64,000 bases of DNA from NCBI GenBank assembly GCA_902571865.1, contig CACGDO010000001.1, positions 146,315 through 210,314 on the forward strand. The letters run 5' to 3'. Positions within the stretch are counted from its first letter, which is position 1. Each line of letters begins with the position of its first letter. Positions 1-9,262 of this stretch are shown here, piece by piece. The translations under genes and the position numbers were made by a program. This stretch comes from an uncultured Alphaproteobacteria bacterium (GTDB lineage Bacteria; Pseudomonadota; Alphaproteobacteria; HIMB59; GCA-002718135). The notes under the pieces are model-generated. The model saw only the letters and a program-made list of their open reading frames with translations, made no database searches and was not told the DNA's origin.

Positions 1-2
1 TT

Positions 3-89
3 ATTAAAGGTGAAATTCAAGAAGGCGATGAAGTAATTTCTAAAGTTATTGTTGAAACATCAGAAAAAAAAGCACTACGTCTATTTTAA
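3..89 (+). CDS. MacA-type periplasmic adaptor (HlyD/RND membrane-fusion family), 3' end only
   Basis: The gene enters from the left edge and only its last 28 codons plus the stop are visible. The reading contains GEIQEGDEVI, which matches the loop near the C-terminus of MacA/HlyD-type membrane fusion proteins (G-x-x-EGD-x-V). It ends one base before the ATG of a MacB-type ATPase. The order adaptor, ATPase, permease is the usual one for MacAB-type tripartite export, so this is probably the subunit that bridges the inner-membrane ABC transporter to an outer-membrane channel. Family identity rests on a short tail plus context. Confidence 0.7.
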   Translation: MKGEIQEGDEVISKVIVETSEKKALRLF

Positions 90-90
90 A

Positions 91-774
91 ATGATTAATA
101 TCAATTCTCTCTCAAAAGAATACATCATGGGAGATAACAAGCTATTAGCGCTTGATAATATTGATCTCTCAATCAATGAAGGTGATTTTGTTAGTATTAT
201 GGGTTCATCTGGCTCTGGGAAATCAACCTTAATGAATATTATTGGATGTTTAGATGTGCCATCTAGCGGGGAATATCATTTTAGAGATAATAATGTATCA
301 ACTTTAAATTCGAATAAACTAGCTGAATTACGTAACAAAGACATAGGATTTGTTTTTCAAAATTTTAATTTACTACCAAGACTAAATGCACAAGAAAATG
401 TTGTGTTACCACTTTTATATTCTGGTAAAAATTTAAAAGAAAGAAATCAATTAGCGATAGAAGCGCTTGAAAGTGTTGGATTAAAAGATCGTGTTCATCA
501 TAGACCTAATCAGTTATCTGGTGGTCAACAACAAAGAGTATCGATAGCAAGAGCAATAGCAGGATCTCCAAAATTAATCTTAGCAGACGAACCAACTGGT
601 GCACTAGATAGTAAAACAGGTTTAGAAATTATGAAAATTTTAAATGATTTAAATGCAAAAGGAATCACAATAGTTCTTGTTACGCATGAAGATGATATAG
701 CAAATTATGGATCAAGAATTATTAAAATGAAAGATGGTAAAATTTTAGAGGATAAAAAAAATGTCAATAACTGA
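91..774 (+). CDS. MacB-type ABC transporter ATP-binding protein
   Basis: A 227-residue ABC ATPase of the LolD/MacB (MJ0796) family. Walker A is GSSGSGKST at residues 38-46. The Q-loop (FVFQNFNLLPRL), signature LSGGQQQR (about 140-147) and Walker B LILADEPTGALD follow, with the H-loop in VTHE. I start it at the ATG at 91. An in-frame ATG at 49 would add 14 lysine-rich residues inside the upstream adaptor gene and does not fit the family. The 3' end overlaps the permease by 14 bases, so translation is probably coupled. It should energise export or mechanotransmission by the neighbouring permease; the substrate is unknown. Confidence 0.9.
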   Translation: MININSLSKEYIMGDNKLLALDNIDLSINEGDFVSIMGSSGSGKSTLMNIIGCLDVPSSGEYHFRDNNVSTLNSNKLAELRNKDIGFVFQNFNLLPRLNAQENVVLPLLYSGKNLKERNQLAIEALESVGLKDRVHHRPNQLSGGQQQRVSIARAIAGSPKLILADEPTGALDSKTGLEIMKILNDLNAKGITIVLVTHEDDIANYGSRIIKMKDGKILEDKKNVNN

Positions 775-1987
775 TCTTATATATCTCTCACAAAAAAGTT
801 TACGCTCTAACATTTTAAGAAGTATCTTAACATCTCTTGGTATCATTATTGGTGTTAGTTCGGTTATTACAATGATCTCTATTGGTTCAGGAGCTAGAAT
901 TGAAGTTGAGCAACAAATAGAACGATTTGGATCGAACAACTTAATTGTTAGATCGCAGAGTTCCTCTAATAGAGGTGTATCGATGGGTGCTAATTCGGTT
1001 AACACATTAACTTTAAAAGATATGGAAGCTCTTAAAGAAGAATTGCCAGCAATAAAAGCTATCGCGCCAAGAGTAAGTTTAAGTACACAAATTGTTGCTA
1101 ATGGAAATAACTGGCTTGCTACTGTTACAGGAACAACAAATGATTATTTTGATTTAGGTAATTGGAAATTTGAAAACGGAAGAAGTTTTGAAGAAGAGGA
1201 ACTAGCTTCAGGTTCAAGAGTTGCCATTATAGGAAAAACAGTTCAAAAAAATTTATTTGATACTGATAGCCCGATTGATGAAGTAATTCGAATTAATAAA
1301 GTTCCTTTTACTGTTATAGGTTTATTAGATGCAAAAGGGGGAACAACTTGGGCTGATTTAGATGATACAGTTATTGTTCCATTAAAAACAGCTAAACAAA
1401 GATTAGTCGCTAAAAAATTTCCTGGTGATCAAATTCGTAGCATGACTATTAATGTTAGATCTTCTGATTTACTTTTTAAAACAGAAAAAGATGTTGATAC
1501 AGTTATGCGAAAACTTCATAAAATTTCAGCTAATGGTAATCCTGACTTTGTAATTCGAAACTACGCACAATTCTTAAATGCCAGACAAGAGTCTTCAAGA
1601 GTAATGTCTATTCTTCTTGCAACTGTTGCAGGTATTTCACTAATAGTAGGGGGCATAGGTATTATGAACATCATGCTCGTTACGGTTACAGAGAGAACAA
1701 AAGAAATTGGTGTTTGTATGTCTGTTGGGGCAAAAAAACGGGATATACTCCTTCAATTCTTAATTGAATCATTAATGATATCACTCATTGGAGGCCTAAT
1801 AGGAATTGCTTTAGGTTTAGGGGTAATATTTGGCGTCAGTGAATATTTTAAATGGAAAATGAGTCTTGATTATATGTCTATCGTACTCTCTTTTGTTTTT
1901 TCGTCGTCAATTGGAATTATTTTTGGATTTTATCCAGCAAGAAAAGCAGCAAACCTTAATCCTATTGACGCTTTAAGGTATGAATAA
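761..1987 (+). CDS. MacB-type ABC permease (MacB_PCD + FtsX domains)
   Basis: 408 residues with the four-helix layout of MacB/LolC permeases. One N-terminal membrane segment (about 17-40, with GIIIGVSSVITMISIG) is followed by a large periplasmic MacB_PCD domain (about 45-265). A C-terminal FtsX block with three membrane segments follows, containing GGIGIMNIMLV and the cytoplasmic TERTKEIG loop. ATPase and permease are separate proteins here, whereas E. coli MacB is a fusion. It is the last gene of the adaptor-ATPase-permease set. Likely substrates in the family are macrolides, peptides, lipoproteins or siderophores; nothing here decides among them. Confidence 0.88.
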   Translation: MSITDLIYLSQKSLRSNILRSILTSLGIIIGVSSVITMISIGSGARIEVEQQIERFGSNNLIVRSQSSSNRGVSMGANSVNTLTLKDMEALKEELPAIKAIAPRVSLSTQIVANGNNWLATVTGTTNDYFDLGNWKFENGRSFEEEELASGSRVAIIGKTVQKNLFDTDSPIDEVIRINKVPFTVIGLLDAKGGTTWADLDDTVIVPLKTAKQRLVAKKFPGDQIRSMTINVRSSDLLFKTEKDVDTVMRKLHKISANGNPDFVIRNYAQFLNARQESSRVMSILLATVAGISLIVGGIGIMNIMLVTVTERTKEIGVCMSVGAKKRDILLQFLIESLMISLIGGLIGIALGLGVIFGVSEYFKWKMSLDYMSIVLSFVFSSSIGIIFGFYPARKAANLNPIDALRYE

Positions 1988-2034
1988 ATTTTATACTTAT
2001 ATTCGGGAAGCAAATAATTTTAATAATAATTAAC

Positions 2035-2457
2035 ATGCAACGTATAATATTTATATTTTCTCTAATTCTGACTTTTACAAAAATTTCTTCTGCGGAAACT
2101 ATTCAAATTGATTTTACCCCATATGACTCTTACAGTATTGAGGTTGCTAAAATTGATGTTGGAGATAGCATAGAATGGTTGCCAAAGAATGAGGGGCATA
2201 ACGTAGAGTTTCTGGGAGGTCCAGATTTTGATTCTTTACCAGAAAAGTCAGATTTAAATGCTTTTTATTCGGTTACTTTTAATTTGCCTGGAGTATATTT
2301 ATATCATTGTACACCACATGGTAACACGGGAATGCTAGGTTTAATTATAGTAGGAAATGATTTTCATAATTTAAAGAACATTGAAAATATAGAACTCTCC
2401 CGTACAGCGAAATCAGTTTTAAGTAGACTGATTAGAATTGCTAAATCAGATTCATAA
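2035..2457 (+). CDS. pseudoazurin-like type 1 blue copper protein
   Basis: 140 residues with a secretion signal (about 1-20, cleavage after SSA). The cupredoxin copper site is readable: His55 in GHNVEF, then Cys92, His95 and Met100 in the Y-H-C-T-P-H-x4-M loop, which is the pseudoazurin/plastocyanin arrangement. Pseudoazurins are periplasmic one-electron carriers, classically to nitrite or nitrous oxide reductases or to cytochrome peroxidases. No denitrification gene is present in the window, so the partner is unknown. It lies 47 bases after the export permease and converges with the next gene. Confidence 0.88.
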   Translation: MQRIIFIFSLILTFTKISSAETIQIDFTPYDSYSIEVAKIDVGDSIEWLPKNEGHNVEFLGGPDFDSLPEKSDLNAFYSVTFNLPGVYLYHCTPHGNTGMLGLIIVGNDFHNLKNIENIELSRTAKSVLSRLIRIAKSDS

Positions 2458-2474
2458 TATTGAAAGCACTCTAG

Positions 2475-3224
2475 TTAACTTACTTTATAAAATGCTTCTT
2501 TTAAGAAGTTTTCTTCAGGTATTTTAGTTTTTCTTTCATTTTTTTTTAGCTCAATAAGGCAATGATCAATAAGATCAATTTTAGTATTTAAAAACTTAAT
2601 ATTTTGCGGAATAGGGATGTGAATAGGGTATCCTTTGATAAACTCTACGTGTAAGTCATATCCACCCATATAAAATTCTTTTAAAATTTTACCTTTGTTT
2701 AAGAGATAATTATTTGATGACTCATGGATAATAGTACTTGCTTTAGAACTATTTCGTTCAAGAGACTCAAATAAAGTATTATTTTTTATAATTTCCATTG
2801 TGTAGGGATAAAGTTCTAATTTTTTCATATCACTAAAGGATAATTCTTTATCAAAAGGAGTTAATTGCAATGTTTCTAATCTTACGTAATTAATAATTCC
2901 TGGTGCATCATCAAAAAGGGCTGCGTAAAGGCTTACAACAATCCTTGTTCCGGTAAAATCTACTGTCGTAAGCTCATAACCACATAAACTTACCTCATCT
3001 AGCTCATCAAAAACAACTAAAGGATCAAAATAAAATGTTCTTTTTGGATATTCTTGCGCTTCAGTAATTATGAGTTTGTCATTTCCCTGATCAAGAGGAA
3101 GTTCTTTTTTTATAAATTCTTTGGAACTTAATAATTGATCCCCTTTAGCGGCACCAGCTAGAAGGAGAACAATAATAAGGAGGGAGAATAGAAAAATTAT
3201 AATTCTTTTGATAACTGGTGCCAC
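2475..3224 (-). CDS. hypothetical membrane-anchored protein
   Basis: I do not recognise this 249-residue protein. It has one N-terminal hydrophobic segment (about 8-24) with two preceding basic residues (K6, R7), so it is likely a signal anchor or an uncleaved signal. The remainder is soluble and presumably periplasmic. No catalytic motif is obvious; there are single cysteines near residues 77 and 222. The only plausible start is GTG at 3224, without a clear Shine-Dalgarno, so the N-terminus is uncertain. It is transcribed towards the pseudoazurin gene. Base composition is similar to its neighbours. Confidence 0.65.
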   Translation of the reverse strand: MAPVIKRIIIFLFSLLIIVLLLAGAAKGDQLLSSKEFIKKELPLDQGNDKLIITEAQEYPKRTFYFDPLVVFDELDEVSLCGYELTTVDFTGTRIVVSLYAALFDDAPGIINYVRLETLQLTPFDKELSFSDMKKLELYPYTMEIIKNNTLFESLERNSSKASTIIHESSNNYLLNKGKILKEFYMGGYDLHVEFIKGYPIHIPIPQNIKFLNTKIDLIDHCLIELKKNERKTKIPEENFLKEAFYKVS

Positions 3225-3406
3225 TAAAACTTCTATAAAAATAAAATTTGATAAAAATGAGAAATGATTAAGGTAATATTAAGATTGAAAATTAAATAAA
3301 AATTTATAATTTGACTAATTAAAAATTATATTTAAATGCATTTATTCCAAATTGAAAAAAATACTCGAAAATAATAGTTAACGGTTCAAAGCTAAAGCTT
3401 AGTCTT

Positions 3407-3775
3407 TTGCTGCAGCCGGGACATTCCCTTAAATCAAAAAGGGAAGCACCGCCTTGTGGGGTCTCATTAGATGAGAAGGGGGCTCCTCATAAATATTGGT
3501 ATAAGAAACAAGTTGAATTTTATCAATGGCTGTTTAATAAAAAAGGCTTTGATGTTTCTACAACTGCCTATTTTGTTTTTTGTAGTGCATATTATAAAAA
3601 TATAGAAAACTTTAATGAAGAGTTAAAATTTAAAATTGATATTTTATCCTATGAAGGAGATTATTCTTGGGTTGATAAAACAATTCTAAATATTAAAAAA
3701 ACATTAGATAATGATAAAGTTCCAGATCAAAATCCCAACTGCAAGCATTGTTTATATCGTAATTCTAATATCTAA
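3407..3775 (+). pseudogene. truncated PD-(D/E)XK nuclease-family remnant
   Basis: From about 3488 the reading resembles the C-terminal third of an uncharacterised PD-(D/E)XK nuclease family of about 250 residues: WYKKQVEFYQWLF, then TAYFVFC, SYEGDYSWVD and a closing C-x2-C (CKHCLY). In those relatives a G-x-D-D and a V-V-D-Y-K catalytic segment come just before this region. Here they are missing. The first 27 codons instead lie in an unusually GC-rich stretch and do not look like the family. The catalytic core is therefore absent and I call it a broken gene. It could be expressed as a short peptide, but nuclease activity is not expected. Family assignment is from memory of its sequence pattern. 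Confidence 0.6.
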
Positions 3776-3884
3776 TTTAAATTGAAAAAATGATTATAAA
3801 TGTCCATAAAAAATACTTATTAAATGTCTTATAGATATGGTGTTTCAAATAGTTTTATAATAGTCTATTCACTAAATTTATAAT

Positions 3885-6422
3885 ATGAAATATAAAAAAA
3901 AGGACATTGATCATTATCTCCATAAAGAAAAAAGAAAAAATATACCAGAGGTAGGTTTAGTATCTAATAGAACTGACAAAATAGAAAACATAAAAACTAA
4001 GTATGCGCATGACCCTCATATTGAGCCAAATTTAAATTGGGCAGGAAAAAAAGAAGGTGATAATTTTAATATACAAGAAACCAGTTTACATATTCATGAA
4101 AAAATTGACCCACAGAGAATAATAAAATCCTTTCTAAAAAAAGAAAAAAATAATAATTACACCCCAAGTCTTTTTGAACAACTAGATATTGATTTTCCAA
4201 TTAATAAAATCATAGATTTTTATTCACATGATTTTGAATGGTCTAATAGAATGATCGCTGGTGATTCTTTAATTGCTATGAACAGTCTTATTACAAAGGA
4301 AGGATTGCAAAATTCTGTTCAAACAATTTATTTTGATCCCCCTTATGGAATAAAATATAATTCAAACTTTCAGCCTTTTACAAAAAGTAAATCTGTAATG
4401 GGAGATGATGATAAGAACTTAAGTTCAGAACCAGAAATGATCAAGGCTTTTAGGGATACGTGGCATCTAGGGATTCATAGTTATTTAACCTATTTGAGAA
4501 ATATAGTTTTTCTTAGCCATAAACTATTAAAGGACAGCGGAAGCATATTTTTACAAATAAGTGAGGATAATTTACATTATGTTAGACAAATCTTAGATGA
4601 AGTGTTTGGAAAAGATAATTTTGTAAGTCAAATAAACATTAAACGTCCAAATATGACAATTTCTAAGTCATTACTTAATACAGCAACGTACTATGTCGTT
4701 TGGTACGCAAAAATGAAAAAGGATAAGACTGGAAAACAAATACTTAAATACAATCAAATTTACGAAAAAAAAGACATTCAAACATTTGTTGATACAGCAG
4801 GATCTCATACTTGGTTTGAGAATAAAATAACTAAAGAAACTCTCAAAGCAACACCAGAACAAAGAAATGATGTTGAAAAATACTTGAAAGAAAATCCCCA
4901 TCTTGATTGTTTTAGAACATTATCAATGACTTCAATGGGTGATAGTCAAAATAATCAAATCATTGAATTTCAAGGTGAGAAATTTAAACCTCATTCAGGA
5001 TCACACTTTTCTGTAACTGAAAAAGGTGTAGATAATTTAATAAAAAAAAATAGATTAATAAAAGAGGGTAATACAATTTGTTATAAATATTATTATGATG
5101 ATTATCCTATTACTGAAATAAATAGTTTTTGGGATAAAATTGGAGCAGCATCCTCTAAAATATATGTAGTCCAAACTCCTGATGAAGTTATTAAAAGATG
5201 TATTTTAATGACGTCAAATCCTGGTGATTTAGTATTAGACCCTACATGTGGATCCGGAACAACTGCATATGTAAGTGAAAAATTTGGTAGAAGATGGATA
5301 ACAATTGATAGTTCTCGTATAGCATTATCATTAGCTAAACAAAGATTGCTTACATCCAATTTTCCTTATTATAAAATTATTAATGAAAATGATCAGGTTA
5401 AGAATGGATTTGAATATAAAACTTCAAAACATATAACAAGAGGCTCTTTAGCAAACAATGAGCCAGAAGAGACAGTTTATCTTGTTGATGAACCAGTTGT
5501 GAATACTTCTAAATTGAGAGTATCTGGACCATTTACAGTAGAAGCTGTTCCATCGAATGAAATTAGAGTTTCACCGCTTGAAAATGGAAAAACAAATTTA
5601 GAAACATCAAACAATGTAGATTTAACTATTGTTGAATTGGAAGAATGGACTGGCGAATTAAAAAGTACTGGAATAAGAGGTTTAAATAACAAAATAATAG
5701 AGTTTGCAAATATCAAGTTAAATAAAGGAAAAAGTTTTATCCATGCCTCTGGTGAGGTTGTTTCTGAAAATGATAATTATTTAAAATCAGTTATATCTTT
5801 TGGTCCAAAATTTAATTCTTTAGATCAAAGACAGATAGAGTTAGTGATTGAAGAAGTATTAAGTTTTAAAGATAAACCAGATTTAATTATATTTCCATTT
5901 TTTCATATAGATCCTGAGGCCTCAAAAGATATAGATAATATAAGTATTCCAAATTGCAAAATTATCAAAGCACAAATGAATCTTGATTTAATTACTGAAG
6001 ATTTAAAAAGAAAAAGAACTTCAAATCAGTCATATTGGCTTATCGGAAGTCCTGAAATTGAAATAATAAAGTTACCCAAAAAAAAACATAAAGTGAAAAT
6101 TATTGGTTTTGATTATTACGATCCAATTAAAGGAAATATTACTTCTGGATCTACTAAAGATATAAGTATGTGGATGCTAGATACAGATTATGATGAAAAA
6201 AGTTTATTTCCGGATCAAGTATTTCTTGTTGATAATGATAAAAATAGAAATTGGGATAAAATTAAAAAGTTACTCAAAGATCAAGTAAATGAAAATGAAT
6301 TAAAAAAGTTTTATAGTGATACATCAGCAGAGTTTGAACTAGGAAAGAATAAAAAAATTGCTGTTAAAATTGTAGACTCAAGAGGTATAGAATCTTTAGT
6401 TATAAAAAAAATAGATGAGTAA
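3885..6422 (+). CDS. type III-like restriction-modification DNA methyltransferase (Mod)
   Basis: 845 residues. An N6-adenine/N4-cytosine methyltransferase with the catalytic motif DPPYGIKY near residue 151 and the AdoMet-binding motif DPTCGSGTTAYVS near 452. DPPY before the AdoMet motif is the beta-class order typical of type III Mod proteins. The central insertion between motifs probably holds target recognition. About 330 residues follow the catalytic part (with VSGPFTVEAVPS near 545), making the protein longer than classical Mod subunits of about 650. It overlaps the helicase-nuclease gene by 8 bases, so they form one operon. It should modify host DNA at a specific site and protect it. Confidence 0.87.
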   Translation: MKYKKKDIDHYLHKEKRKNIPEVGLVSNRTDKIENIKTKYAHDPHIEPNLNWAGKKEGDNFNIQETSLHIHEKIDPQRIIKSFLKKEKNNNYTPSLFEQLDIDFPINKIIDFYSHDFEWSNRMIAGDSLIAMNSLITKEGLQNSVQTIYFDPPYGIKYNSNFQPFTKSKSVMGDDDKNLSSEPEMIKAFRDTWHLGIHSYLTYLRNIVFLSHKLLKDSGSIFLQISEDNLHYVRQILDEVFGKDNFVSQINIKRPNMTISKSLLNTATYYVVWYAKMKKDKTGKQILKYNQIYEKKDIQTFVDTAGSHTWFENKITKETLKATPEQRNDVEKYLKENPHLDCFRTLSMTSMGDSQNNQIIEFQGEKFKPHSGSHFSVTEKGVDNLIKKNRLIKEGNTICYKYYYDDYPITEINSFWDKIGAASSKIYVVQTPDEVIKRCILMTSNPGDLVLDPTCGSGTTAYVSEKFGRRWITIDSSRIALSLAKQRLLTSNFPYYKIINENDQVKNGFEYKTSKHITRGSLANNEPEETVYLVDEPVVNTSKLRVSGPFTVEAVPSNEIRVSPLENGKTNLETSNNVDLTIVELEEWTGELKSTGIRGLNNKIIEFANIKLNKGKSFIHASGEVVSENDNYLKSVISFGPKFNSLDQRQIELVIEEVLSFKDKPDLIIFPFFHIDPEASKDIDNISIPNCKIIKAQMNLDLITEDLKRKRTSNQSYWLIGSPEIEIIKLPKKKHKVKIIGFDYYDPIKGNITSGSTKDISMWMLDTDYDEKSLFPDQVFLVDNDKNRNWDKIKKLLKDQVNENELKKFYSDTSAEFELGKNKKIAVKIVDSRGIESLVIKKIDE

Positions 6423-9147
6423 TATTATTGACAAACTTATTATATGTAATCCTTACAAGGAACCAAATGTAAATTGGAAATATGATAGAGGTACTCAAAG
6501 TTTTAAAAAAGAAAATCAAAGAAGAAAATCAGGTATAATTAAATCATCAAAAGCAGATATCAATGTATTTGACGATCCTGGTGAATTTATTGAATTTAAA
6601 ACAGTAAATGAAATTAGAAAAAGAGTAAATGATTGGAAAAATAATGGATATAGGAATGTTACTCAAGTAACTAAAGACTTACTTGATCATTGGAATAATC
6701 AAGAACAAAGAGAACTACCTTTTTTTTGGTGCCAATTAGAAGCGATAGAAACACTAATTTGGCTAACAGAGGCAAATTCTTCAGAACATCAAGGTTTAGA
6801 TTTACAAAATAATGATGGTACTGAATGGATTAGGGAATGTGTAAAACTTGCAACAGGAACTGGTAAAACAGTAGTTATGGCAATGACTATAGCTTGGCAA
6901 ATACTAAATAAGATAGAATATAGTAAAGATAATAGATTTTCAAAAAATATACTTATCGTATCTCCTAATATAACTGTTCGAGATAGATTAAAAGTTTTAC
7001 ATCCATTTGATAAGAAAAATTATTATCAAAATTATAATATTGTTAAGAATGATGATTGGCAAAAACTTAATTCTGGAAATATTATAATACAAAATTGGCA
7101 TAATTTTTATGAATTAAATGATAAGGATAATGATGTTGTAAAAAAAGGCAAAGAGAGTGATGAGGCTTTTTTTAGAAGATTGTTTCCAGAATTTGTTAAT
7201 TCAAAAAATATTTTAGTAATAAATGATGAAGCTCATCATTGTCATAGATTTACTGTTAGTGATAAAAAAGATCCTGATGCGGACAGATCAACAATTTGGA
7301 TTTCTGGTTTAGATAAAATTAATAAAGCAAGAGGTATATTAAAAACATACGATTTTACTGCTACGCCATTTTATCCAGCAACAAAGGAAAGAAGTGAAGA
7401 GCAATATTTCAAATGGATTGTTTCTGACTTTGGATTATACGATGCTATTGAAAGTGGTTTGGTCAAAACCCCAAAAGCAGCTGTAAGAGATGATTCATCT
7501 TACTCCAAAGATTTTAAGTCCAAACTTTTTCATATTTATCCTGAAGTTAAAGATGATTTAAATAGAAAAGCAGCAGAGCACGAAGGATTACCTGATTTAG
7601 TAAGCAATGCATTTAATTTGCTTGGTGCTGATTGGTTACATGAAAAAAATAGTTGGGAAAATCAAATAAATCCAAGACCTACACCACCTGTAATGATTGT
7701 TATTTGTAACAGAACTGAAACATCTTCTAGAATCGAATATTCAATAAAAAATGGTTATTTTAGTATCAATGAATTGAATGATAATGAGCGATTAATTAGA
7801 ATAGACCAGTATGCACTATCTAACGTTGCTAAATCACCTGACTTTAAAAAGAAAAAACTAGCAGATATTATTCGAGAAAAATTTAATTCAGTAGGAAAAG
7901 TAAATCAGTCAGGGGAAAAAATTCAATGTGTTATTGGTGTTGATATGTTGTCGGAGGGTTGGGATGCTCAAACCGTAACCCATATTCTAGGATTAAGAGC
8001 TTTTACAAGTCAACTTTTATGTGAACAAGTCGTTGGAAGAGGGTTGAGGAGAATCTCATATGATTTAAATGATGAAGGCCTGTTAGATCCGGAGTATGTA
8101 ACTGTATTCGGGATTCCATTTACTTTTTTGCCTATAGAAGGTGGAGAAATAATTAATAAACCTGAAAAACCAAAAACAAAAGTTGAAGTTATAGAAGATC
8201 GAAAAAATTTTGAGATTAGTTGGCCCAATGTAATTCGTTTAGATTACAACTTTAATTATTTCTTAGATTTAGATTGGGATAAAATGAATAAATTGACATT
8301 ATCTGCAAATGATTGTCAAACCTTAGTCGAAACTGCACCAATGGTATCAGGAAAGCCTAAATTAGATATGTTAAGCCAAATTAAATTGGATGAATTATAT
8401 GAAACCCATAGATTACAAAAATTAAAACTACAAGCTGCAGCAAGAATACACTCTGAACTTAAATCAGAATGGAAAGCAGATGCTGGTAGTCAGATTAGTC
8501 AAATATTAAATCTTTTTGATCAGTTTATTTCATCAAAATTTTTAGAAATAATTTCACCTAATAATGAAAATAAGGATAAAATAAATAGATTAGTAATTGC
8601 TTTAAATGCTCAAAAAATTGTAAATCATTTAATTAAATTCGTAAAAAGAAGTTCTATAAATATTCCAAAAATTCATCTTGATCCGGTAAAAAATATTAAA
8701 TCAACTTCTGATATGAAAACTTTTTATACAACAAAATTAACTCTACCGATAAAAAAGAGTAATATTAGTCATGCAGTTATTGATAATTCATTGAATCTAG
8801 AGGGGAAGATATGCAATGAACTTGAAAGAGATAGAATACCAAATTTAATTTCTTGGTTTAAGAACGATAGAATTGGTTTTGAAATTTATTATACTCATAA
8901 AGGCAAATCAAAAACCTATTTTCCTGATTTTATAATTAAATTCAAAAATAACAATTATATTATTATAGAAACTAAGGGTTTAAAAAGAGATAAAGATAAA
9001 GAGGCAGAAAAAATTGAGAGTGTTAAAGAATGGATAAAAGCCGTTAATTTCTCAAAATCTTATGGAAAGTGGTTTTTCTCAGAAATCAATGATGCAAATA
9101 TGATTTTTGATGAGATAAAAAAAATTTCACTAAATTTTGACTATTAG
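6415..9147 (+). CDS. type III-like restriction subunit, DEAD/DEAH helicase-nuclease (Res)
   Basis: 910 residues. An SF2 helicase core with Walker A ATGTGKT near residue 145, the DEAH box (NDEAHHCH) near 271, motif III-like TATPF and motif VI-like QVVGRGLRR near 543. A C-terminal PD-(D/E)XK nuclease is readable as PDFIIKF followed by IIIETKG near residue 855. Res proteins of type III systems combine these two activities and need the Mod partner, whose gene directly precedes this one. All motifs look intact, so the system is probably functional against unmodified foreign DNA. The start is the ATG overlapping the end of the methyltransferase gene. Confidence 0.87.
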   Translation: MSNIIDKLIICNPYKEPNVNWKYDRGTQSFKKENQRRKSGIIKSSKADINVFDDPGEFIEFKTVNEIRKRVNDWKNNGYRNVTQVTKDLLDHWNNQEQRELPFFWCQLEAIETLIWLTEANSSEHQGLDLQNNDGTEWIRECVKLATGTGKTVVMAMTIAWQILNKIEYSKDNRFSKNILIVSPNITVRDRLKVLHPFDKKNYYQNYNIVKNDDWQKLNSGNIIIQNWHNFYELNDKDNDVVKKGKESDEAFFRRLFPEFVNSKNILVINDEAHHCHRFTVSDKKDPDADRSTIWISGLDKINKARGILKTYDFTATPFYPATKERSEEQYFKWIVSDFGLYDAIESGLVKTPKAAVRDDSSYSKDFKSKLFHIYPEVKDDLNRKAAEHEGLPDLVSNAFNLLGADWLHEKNSWENQINPRPTPPVMIVICNRTETSSRIEYSIKNGYFSINELNDNERLIRIDQYALSNVAKSPDFKKKKLADIIREKFNSVGKVNQSGEKIQCVIGVDMLSEGWDAQTVTHILGLRAFTSQLLCEQVVGRGLRRISYDLNDEGLLDPEYVTVFGIPFTFLPIEGGEIINKPEKPKTKVEVIEDRKNFEISWPNVIRLDYNFNYFLDLDWDKMNKLTLSANDCQTLVETAPMVSGKPKLDMLSQIKLDELYETHRLQKLKLQAAARIHSELKSEWKADAGSQISQILNLFDQFISSKFLEIISPNNENKDKINRLVIALNAQKIVNHLIKFVKRSSINIPKIHLDPVKNIKSTSDMKTFYTTKLTLPIKKSNISHAVIDNSLNLEGKICNELERDRIPNLISWFKNDRIGFEIYYTHKGKSKTYFPDFIIKFKNNNYIIIETKGLKRDKDKEAEKIESVKEWIKAVNFSKSYGKWFFSEINDANMIFDEIKKISLNFDY

Positions 9148-9231
9148 TTATATTGAAAAGTTTTCTGATCAAGGAAAAATTAACACGAATATATCTTTGT
9201 AAAGGAAATTATATAAAATTATTTGTTTCGA

Positions 9232-9262
9232 AAAAATTAATAATTTGAATAAATTAATTTTT
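9232..9262. terminator. AT-only hairpin between convergent genes
   Basis: A 10-bp perfect inverted repeat (AAAAATTAAT / ATTAATTTTT) with an 11-base loop sits where the restriction gene and the sirtuin gene meet. It reaches into the last codons of the sirtuin gene. It lacks any G or C pair, so it would be a weak bidirectional terminator at best. A closely similar arm pair occurs at 26642-26668, also between convergent genes. Confidence 0.3.

Noticed and set aside
3380-3490. GC-rich segment as a tRNA, tmRNA or SRP RNA
   Set aside because: GGTTCAAAGC at 3383 recalls a T-arm, but no acceptor, D or anticodon stems can be formed around it, and no core motif of tmRNA, SRP RNA or RNase P RNA is present.
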